Of a stretch of 64,000 nucleotides of DNA, positions 62,740 to 64,000 are shown one piece after another. The notes beneath the pieces were generated by a model. It searched no databases, was not told where the DNA came from, and was given only the letters and a program-made list of their open reading frames with translations. Origin of the DNA: Symsagittifera roscoffensis (lineage: Eukaryota; Xenacoelomorpha; Acoela; Convolutidae); NCBI RefSeq assembly GCF_963678635.1, contig NC_087063.1:66578471-66642470 (forward strand). The letters are read 5' to 3'. How positions within the stretch are numbered: position 1 is the stretch's first letter; every line of letters starts with the position of its first letter. Made by a program: the position numbers and the translations under genes.

Positions 62740-63420
62740 TTTTTTTAAATTGCTTTTAAAAAAAATCTTCAAAAGTCTGAATCGTGTGGAAAGTCGATTG
62801 CTACTTCTTTTTCCAATTTTGCATACTTTGACTACAAATGAGCTAATTCTTTCAAATATCTCTGATAGAATTTCTGTATCAAGTACTTCAAGGTATGGCA
62901 TTTCCTTGATTTCTTGTCCTGAAGCATTGATGAAGAGTGTAGCTACAAACTATTGGAACGCATCAACAAAGATTTGGAAACTTCGTCCCAATTCTTTTCA
63001 TATCTCAAAAGCTGTTTTGGGCATCGCGATTGGTCGAACGTTATTTGCTATAGTCTGATTTTTCATTTCAGACATGGTATTTAGTATATTGCCTTTTTTG
63101 GGTTTCTGAAATAATCTCTGCTTGTTAATCAAGTTATATATGATTTGTCCGGATTTTGCATCAGTGAAAATGAGATCATCATTAATGTTAGCATGCATTG
63201 AATTATAAAAATGTCGTAGTTCAGGATACTTTTTGCAGATAATTTCAGCAAACTTCTTTGCATTGCTCTATCTGCAATGGGCTTTTCGATTTGAGTATGG
63301 ATCGTTTTTGAAGTCTTCATTTTGTAGACAGGTGCTAGATAATTGGGTATTGCCTTACTGTATAGTATGAACAACAGTATTCAGTATGAAGCAACCTTCA
63401 AAGTTTGAGATTTTGTTTCA
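62740..63420 (-). pseudogene. upstream gypsy-like region (protease/gag side), unassigned
   Basis: Overlapping minus-strand frames at 63374-63129 and 63198-62998 plus a stretch reading FINASGQEIKEMPYLEVL lie where gag/protease should be. No zinc knuckle or D-T/S-G is clear. Confidence 0.35.
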
Positions 63421-64000
63421 AATTCTAGTTGTGAACTCATCACAATCGTGAGTAGAATAATTTTTCCCCGTATAACCTAGTACATACAGATGATCCTACA
63501 GATTCTCAATTAGGAAAGGCAACCTCTGCTCAATTTGAGTGCAATTTTTTTTATAAAGACCAATTCGGTTTTGAATGTACTTTTTTGAGGTAGTAAAGTA
63601 GTTCTTTTTTCGAAGTTTGAAATTGGTTCGTCTAAGTGTTCGTCTAAAGTGGTTCGTCTAAGTAGCTCAAGAAGTATGTTGAGTGTGCTGGGTTGAAAAG
63701 GGAGTCTAAAAGTTGATTGAGACCATTTGTGACACGTTGGGATGTTCCTTGTCGTTTTTCATCAACCCGTGGCAAATTTTACCTTTCTGATTTTAGCTCA
63801 ATTGCGGAGATATCAAAGTAAAGAGCTTTTAAGAATAAATGAAAAATCCTACTCCCAATAGAACAGCTATATTTTCCTCAGTTATCCACACTTTGCGGTT
63901 AGACGGATAATTTCTATCAGTGCAAAAACCAGATTGAATCGAAGTATGGCCACACATACGTGTATCGGATCCATTGTACGTCTTTGCCTTAATTTTGGAT
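63421..64000. other. window end, nothing recognisable
   Basis: AT-rich sequence that may still belong to the gypsy-like element's 5' part. GTTCGTCTAAGTNNTTCGTCTAAG is a short local duplication near 63630-63660. Confidence 0.4.

Overview
The window looks like animal nuclear DNA: strongly AT-rich, with long T/A-rich introns, canonical GT-AG splice sites and many eroded transposons and satellites. Two conserved metazoan genes can be spliced by eye with consistent reading phase. The protein set (a sarcomeric-type PDZ-LIM family gene and the ciliary/testis protein RGS22) points to a metazoan, probably an invertebrate. I cannot name the species. Two runs of exactly 200 N (3239-3438 and 40715-40914) are assembly gaps.

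Layout. (1) 15-14975, plus strand: the 3' part of an ALP/Enigma (Zasp/LDB3-like) gene, seven exons ending in three LIM domains. Its 8.9 kb first intron holds two hAT-type miniature transposons with target-site duplications, a LINE reverse-transcriptase tail, a 51-bp tandem repeat and dispersed repeats. A later intron holds a retropepsin-like fossil, and another holds a possible extra LIM-like exon pair. (2) 15827-32057, plus strand: a complete ten-exon RGS22 orthologue, 1325 codons plus stop, with four RGS modules. Its introns carry a ~175-bp satellite, a deleted copy of a dispersed element, a 17-bp-armed inverted repeat and a 747-bp element with 36-bp inverted ends. (3) 32058-38129: gene-free, with a ~277-bp tandem array, a tRNA-like SINE head, an (AT)n tract and a 436-bp duplication. 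(4) 38130-39206, minus strand: the last two exons of an ankyrin/coiled-coil gene I do not recognise. (5) 40930-45023, plus strand: a broken protein-primed family-B DNA polymerase of Polinton/adintovirus type. (6) 45.6-47.3 kb: a GTCGAGCACGGTCGAAACATA-type repeat present in both orientations. (7) 48.5-51.4 kb, minus: unassigned coding remnants. (8) 51.7-59.05 kb: a higher-order tandem array (unit ~1.67 kb made of ~540-bp subunits) carrying plus-strand coding remnants. (9) 60.2-63.4 kb, minus: a decayed Ty3/gypsy-like pol with RT and integrase.

The first 32 kb is therefore two ordinary host genes in the same orientation about 0.85 kb apart. From about 39 kb on the window is dominated by mobile and satellite DNA. 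No operons, CRISPR arrays or rRNA genes are present, and I found no intact tRNA gene.
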